NCBI GenBank assembly: GCA_015522055.1
Contig: WAMZ01000019.1
Coordinates: forward strand, 1 to 9,640
DNA from: Candidatus Geothermarchaeota archaeon
GTDB lineage: Archaea > Thermoproteota > Nitrososphaeria > Geothermarchaeales > JDFR-13
Length of the DNA: 9,640 nucleotides
Direction: 5' to 3'
Part shown: piece after piece, positions 6,558 through 9,640 of the stretch
Layout of the letters: each line of letters opens with the position of its first letter
Numbering within the stretch: the stretch's first letter is position 1
Position numbers and translations under genes: made by a program
Notes under the pieces: generated by a model
Database searches by the model: none
What the model was told of the DNA's origin: nothing
The model's input: the letters and a program-made list of their open reading frames with translations, nothing else

Positions 6558-8609
6558 GTGTTCGATTTAGGTATATTTGCCTTATTGGGTGGGGCCCTGG
6601 CCCTCGGAGTCGCTGGAATACTTACATATTTAGTTGTTAGGGAGAAGGTCGATGATGAGAAGATGCTCGAGATCTATAATGCCATTAGGGAGGGGGCTAT
6701 AGCATATCTCAAGACCCAGTATAGAACCATATTTATAATCGCTATAATCTTGACATTCGTACTCTACCTCGTTTTCGACGCCCCCAACTATGGTGGTATA
6801 CCATATATCAGTATAGGCTTCCTACTGGGTAGCGGGGCTAGTCTAGCGGCTGGCTGGATAAGTATGGATGTCGCGACAAGGGCTAATGTAAGAGCTGCAT
6901 ATAGTGCTAAACATTCACTGATAAAGACGTTGAGGATAGGTTTCTACGGAGGTATGGTGATGGGGCTATTCAACGTAGGCCTCAGCCTACTAGGCATAAC
7001 CGCTTTATACTATATATTCCATAAGAGTCCAGAACTGATTGTAGGCTTCGGTTTCGGTGCTTCACTGGCCGCATTATTTGCCCAGTTGGGTGGAGGTATT
7101 TATACCAAGGCCGCGGATATAGGCGCCGACTTAGTTGGGAAGGTTGAGGCAGGCATACCTGAGGATGACCCCCGCAATCCGGCTGTCATAGCTGATAATG
7201 TGGGTGACAATGTAGGTGACGTTGCGGGTAGGGGGGCCGACCTTTTCGAATCGATGTCCGCCGAGAATATAGGTGCCATGATCATCGGTGTGGCTTTGGC
7301 TGCGGCGACTGGTAATGAGGCGTTCATAATATTTCCACTCCTTGCTAGGGCCGTAGGTATTATAGCCGCGTTATTGGGCATAATCTTTGTAAAGGGTGAT
7401 GTGGAGAAGAATCCATTCATACCTCTACGTAATGGTATGGTGGCGACGACCATATTTGCATTGATAGGATTCTATTTCCTAGTTATTGAGACGATACACT
7501 CCATATACTTATACTATGCAGCCTTAGCCGGGGTTGTTACTGGAATACTTATGCTTTTGATCACTGATTATTATACCGGATACCATTATAGGCCCGTTAA
7601 GGAAGTTGCTGAAGCAAGTGTTACTGGACCAGCGACTAATATATTGTCTGGATTGGCGGCGGGTATGGAGTCAACTGTTCTACCTGTAGTCGTTATTTCC
7701 GCAGTATTACTGGCATCATACTACTTCGGAACTCTATTTGCCACTGAGATGGGCTTGAATGTCCATATTGGAGGTGTTTATGGAACCGCTGTCGCTACTA
7801 TGGGTATGCTCTCTGTGGCTGGATTTGTATTAGGGTTAGATGGATACGGTCCAATAGCTGATAACGCTGGCGGTATTGTTGAAATGTCTGGGCAGCCGGA
7901 TGAGGTTAGGGAGGCTGTGGATAAGTTTGACGCGGTTGGGAATACGACCAAGGCATTGACTAAGGGTTATGCGATGGGATCAGCTGGCTTAGCTGCACTC
8001 CTTCTAATCCAGGCATATCTAGATATAGTGAAGGTGGAGTTCCTCGACCTACTAAACATCAATAATTTAATAGGTTTATTCATAGGTGCTCTAATTCCAT
8101 TCTTCTTTAGTAGCCTCGCGATTAGGGCGGTCTCTAAGGCGGCTAAACAGATGGTTGAGGAGGTTAGGAGGCAATTCAGGGAAATACCTGGTATCCTAGA
8201 GTGGAAGGCGAAGCCAGACTATGCTAGGTGTGTCTCTATAAGCACCTTGGCCGCCCAGAAGGGAATGGTTCCACCAACACTATTAACTTTATTGGCACCA
8301 CTTGTGGTCGGCTTTATATTCGGTGTTGAAGGTGTTGGTGCCCTGAATATCGGGGCTACATTTAGCGGCTTTATCTTGGCTATGCTTATGAATACGGGTG
8401 GCGCGATATGGGATAATGCAAAGAAATATATAGAGATGGGGCACTTCGGCGGTAAGGGTTCTGAGGCCCACAAGGCTGGAGTGGTCGGTGATACAGTTGG
8501 CGATCCATTGAAGGATACTGCAGGCCCGTCGCTACATATATTGATAAAGCTTATTAATACGTTCTCCCTCGTCTTCGGCCCACTATTCCTAGTATATTAT
8601 CTACTTTAG
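6558..8609 (+). CDS. hppA: Membrane-bound proton-translocating pyrophosphatase, K+-independent type
   Basis: This 683-residue, many-helix membrane enzyme (the family has about 16 segments) hydrolyses pyrophosphate and pumps H+ across the cytoplasmic membrane. The catalytic blocks are nearly canonical: GGGIYTKAADIGADLVGK from residue 178 (K184, D187), EAGIPEDDPRNPA, DNVGDNVGD at 213-221, and GADLFES. Near the C-terminus come NAKKYIE, GKGSEAHKAGVVGDTVGDPLKDTAGPS in pieces, and ILIKL. The K+-dependence signature reads GNTTKALTKG: K465 with T468. In this family a lysine here (instead of alanine) marks K+-independent enzymes, which are H+ pumps. GDVAGRGADLF has arginine where many homologues have methionine. 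Length is at the short end of the usual 660-770. GTG start with GGTGAT 5 nt before it. It pulls PPi-producing reactions such as nucleic-acid, lipid and nucleotide-sugar synthesis and adds to the proton gradient. Confidence 0.96.
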   Translation: MFDLGIFALLGGALALGVAGILTYLVVREKVDDEKMLEIYNAIREGAIAYLKTQYRTIFIIAIILTFVLYLVFDAPNYGGIPYISIGFLLGSGASLAAGWISMDVATRANVRAAYSAKHSLIKTLRIGFYGGMVMGLFNVGLSLLGITALYYIFHKSPELIVGFGFGASLAALFAQLGGGIYTKAADIGADLVGKVEAGIPEDDPRNPAVIADNVGDNVGDVAGRGADLFESMSAENIGAMIIGVALAAATGNEAFIIFPLLARAVGIIAALLGIIFVKGDVEKNPFIPLRNGMVATTIFALIGFYFLVIETIHSIYLYYAALAGVVTGILMLLITDYYTGYHYRPVKEVAEASVTGPATNILSGLAAGMESTVLPVVVISAVLLASYYFGTLFATEMGLNVHIGGVYGTAVATMGMLSVAGFVLGLDGYGPIADNAGGIVEMSGQPDEVREAVDKFDAVGNTTKALTKGYAMGSAGLAALLLIQAYLDIVKVEFLDLLNINNLIGLFIGALIPFFFSSLAIRAVSKAAKQMVEEVRRQFREIPGILEWKAKPDYARCVSISTLAAQKGMVPPTLLTLLAPLVVGFIFGVEGVGALNIGATFSGFILAMLMNTGGAIWDNAKKYIEMGHFGGKGSEAHKAGVVGDTVGDPLKDTAGPSLHILIKLINTFSLVFGPLFLVYYLL

Positions 8610-8632
8610 TACCTAATTTCTCCATTATTTTT
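8610..8632 (+). terminator. Pyrimidine-rich gap between convergent genes, possible terminator
   Basis: Only 21 bp separate the pyrophosphatase stop from the stop of the opposing gene. The stretch is C/T-rich and ends in TTTTT (8628-8632), which could act as an archaeal oligo-T terminator for the + strand transcript. No hairpin is seen. No matching T-run is obvious for the minus-strand transcript, whose 3' end may run into the pyrophosphatase gene. Confidence 0.3.
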
Positions 8633-9194
8633 ATAGACCTAGTAGTGCTGTAGTTATAAAGGCTTCTATTAGAGCCGCTATCATTAGAAGGGGGACTATA
8701 TATTTCGGTATCAGTTTTAGGCTTGATATATACATGTTCGTCAACTCCCTACCCTTGAATCTATAGTCGTATGCTTTTTTACCGAGTTTTATCCCGATGA
8801 TTGCGGAGTATATGAAGGTTGGCAATTCTATAATGCCGTGGGGAGCGATTCCTTTGAATGCGGCTTCAACGGATATCTGCTCAGCAACGGCGGATACCAC
8901 TCCACCAATTATAAAACCATTTATAATCACTGTGAATATAGGGAATAGGCCTAGTATCGGCCCCAATGTTATATTTAAGGCAGCTACCAATGTATTCCTA
9001 GCCCAGATGATGAAGAATAGGAAAATCTTTGTTTGGAATGTGAGCTTGCCTCCACCTAGGTATTCCCCCATTCCGTATAGGGCCCTCGCTATCTCCATTA
9101 CCGCCTCTCTATTTTCAATACCAAGATATATCGAGGACATGAATAGCCCTAATACAAGGATAGTAATTATGAGTGTCTCTCTATCCATTTTCAT
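8631..9194 (-). CDS. SpoIIM-like (DUF95) integral membrane protein
   Basis: This 187-residue membrane protein has about five hydrophobic segments, near residues 8-25, 57-77, 79-103, 121-138 and 163-186. The fingerprint of the stage II sporulation protein M family is present: an N-rich start to the second membrane stretch (RNTLVAALN, 66-74), a glycine-rich span leading to INGFIIGG (91-98), and the family hallmark PHGIIELP (118-125) followed by a helix with a Gly-Ile-Lys-Leu-Gly end. In archaea these are not sporulation proteins and their function is unknown; I claim only the family. ATG at 9194 and a second ATG two codons later are both possible; no clear ribosome site precedes either. The gene upstream on the same strand ends 39 bp away, so the two are probably co-transcribed. 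The opposite-strand frame (8797-9201) is a serine/isoleucine-rich shadow. Confidence 0.82.
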   Translation of the reverse strand: MKMDRETLIITILVLGLFMSSIYLGIENREAVMEIARALYGMGEYLGGGKLTFQTKIFLFFIIWARNTLVAALNITLGPILGLFPIFTVIINGFIIGGVVSAVAEQISVEAAFKGIAPHGIIELPTFIYSAIIGIKLGKKAYDYRFKGRELTNMYISSLKLIPKYIVPLLMIAALIEAFITTALLGL

Positions 9195-9233
9195 AAAATA
9201 GGTAATGAAGGTAGCTAAGTATTAAATGGAGTA

Positions 9234-9640
9234 TTATTCACCACCCTTAGCCGTAGAACCCTCTCCTTCGAAAATAATCTCCTTTACATTTATACATTTA
9301 CTGTATAGCACCAACTTATTCACGCTTCCCATGACCCTAAGCTTATTTACATTTATTAATCTATGTATTTTCTCTTTTACGTGGTTCGTATTCACGTCCC
9401 TGGACAATGTTAATTCATCTACATTGAGTATTAATACCTTCTTATCGACTTCCTCCAGCTCCTTTCCGGTTAGCTCCAAGTTGTCAACGCCATCTATTAA
9501 GAGAATGTCGGACCTAACATCCTCAAGCTTTCCCCTAAGTGTCAACACTAGGGCCATGGCATCATTTATCAGGTCGCCCACCGACCTATCGAGCTCCTTC
9601 GCTAAGCTCGCAAGCTTATTATAAATTTTCTTATCTATTC
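9234..9640 (-). CDS. Unknown protein: ribbon-helix-helix-like N-terminus plus beta-repeat tail (5' partial)
   Basis: I do not recognise this family. The frame is open from its TAA (9234-9236) to the window edge, giving 134 visible codons. A GTG at 9581 could start a 115-residue form, but the 19 codons before it continue sensibly, so the true start probably lies outside. The first visible part, IDKKIYNKLASLAKELDRS followed by VGDLINDAM, has the spacing of the two helices of a ribbon-helix-helix (CopG/Arc-like) DNA-binding domain whose strand would be just off the edge. The tail, numbered from the GTG, repeats a V-[DN]-x-[LI]-x-hydrophobic pattern: VDNLELTG (32), VDELTLSR (54), VNKLRVMG (78), VNKLVLYS (87), VKEIIFEG (99). 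This suggests short stacked beta strands, perhaps a solenoid or bactofilin-like polymer fold. No membrane segment is seen. It precedes the SpoIIM-like gene by 39 bp. The opposite frame (9226-9624) is serine/phenylalanine-rich and looks like a shadow. Confidence 0.6.
   Translation of the reverse strand, partial: IDKKIYNKLASLAKELDRSVGDLINDAMALVLTLRGKLEDVRSDILLIDGVDNLELTGKELEEVDKKVLILNVDELTLSRDVNTNHVKEKIHRLINVNKLRVMGSVNKLVLYSKCINVKEIIFEGEGSTAKGGE

Noticed and set aside
8797..9201. Plus-strand open frame of 134 codons.
   Set aside because: Antisense to the SpoIIM-like gene, which carries family motifs; the plus frame shows none.
9226..9624. Plus-strand open frame of 132 codons at the right end.
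   Set aside because: Rich in serine, threonine and phenylalanine with no recognisable domain, and fully antisense to the acidic, repeat-bearing minus-strand frame, which is open to the edge and fits a protein better.
1..9640. CRISPR array, insertion sequence, tRNA or rRNA genes.
   Set aside because: No regularly spaced direct repeats, no transposase-like protein and no cloverleaf or rRNA-like segment were seen by eye on either strand.

Overview
The window looks like chromosomal DNA of a thermophilic archaeon, most likely a crenarchaeote (Thermoproteota); I cannot name the genus. The grounds are: a tungsten-type aldehyde:ferredoxin oxidoreductase C-terminus; an Archaeoglobus-type inositol-phosphate synthase; a K+-independent membrane pyrophosphatase; arginine written almost only as AGG/AGA and isoleucine often as ATA; short AT-rich intergenic gaps with TATA-box-like strings; GGTG(AT) ribosome sites; and TTG and GTG starts. 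Five of the eight reading-frame ends of the main genes use TAG.

Layout. 1-205: end of an aldehyde:ferredoxin oxidoreductase gene (+). 250-1395: saccharopine-dehydrogenase-like NAD(P) oxidoreductase (+). 1396-1639: intergenic region with TATA boxes, a cluster of short inverted repeats and a possible 26-codon leader ORF. 1640-3049: class III PLP aminotransferase resembling glutamate-1-semialdehyde aminomutase (+). 3226-5073: ClC-family chloride transporter/channel with two C-terminal CBS domains (+). 5074-5248: intergenic region with a perfect 12-bp inverted repeat and a strong ribosome site. 5249-6433: myo-inositol-1-phosphate synthase (+). 6558-8609: membrane-bound proton pyrophosphatase (+). 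8631-9194 and 9234-9640 (both on -, convergent with the rest): a SpoIIM-like membrane protein and, upstream of it, a protein cut by the window edge with a ribbon-helix-helix-like N-terminus and a tail of beta-strand-like repeats.

How the genes relate. The + strand genes are separated by 44 to 244 bp and most have their own promoter-like sequence, so they look like a row of single transcription units rather than one operon. The dehydrogenase-like gene and the aminotransferase could act on related amino-acid semialdehydes, but this is only a guess from adjacency. The inositol synthase feeds inositol phospholipid and/or di-myo-inositol phosphate synthesis. The pyrophosphatase recovers energy from PPi made by biosynthesis, and the ClC protein moves anions across the same membrane. 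The two minus-strand genes are 39 bp apart and probably co-transcribed. This is mostly ordinary housekeeping DNA. The least explained parts are the minus-strand pair at the right end, the structured leader before the aminotransferase, and the inverted repeat before the inositol synthase.
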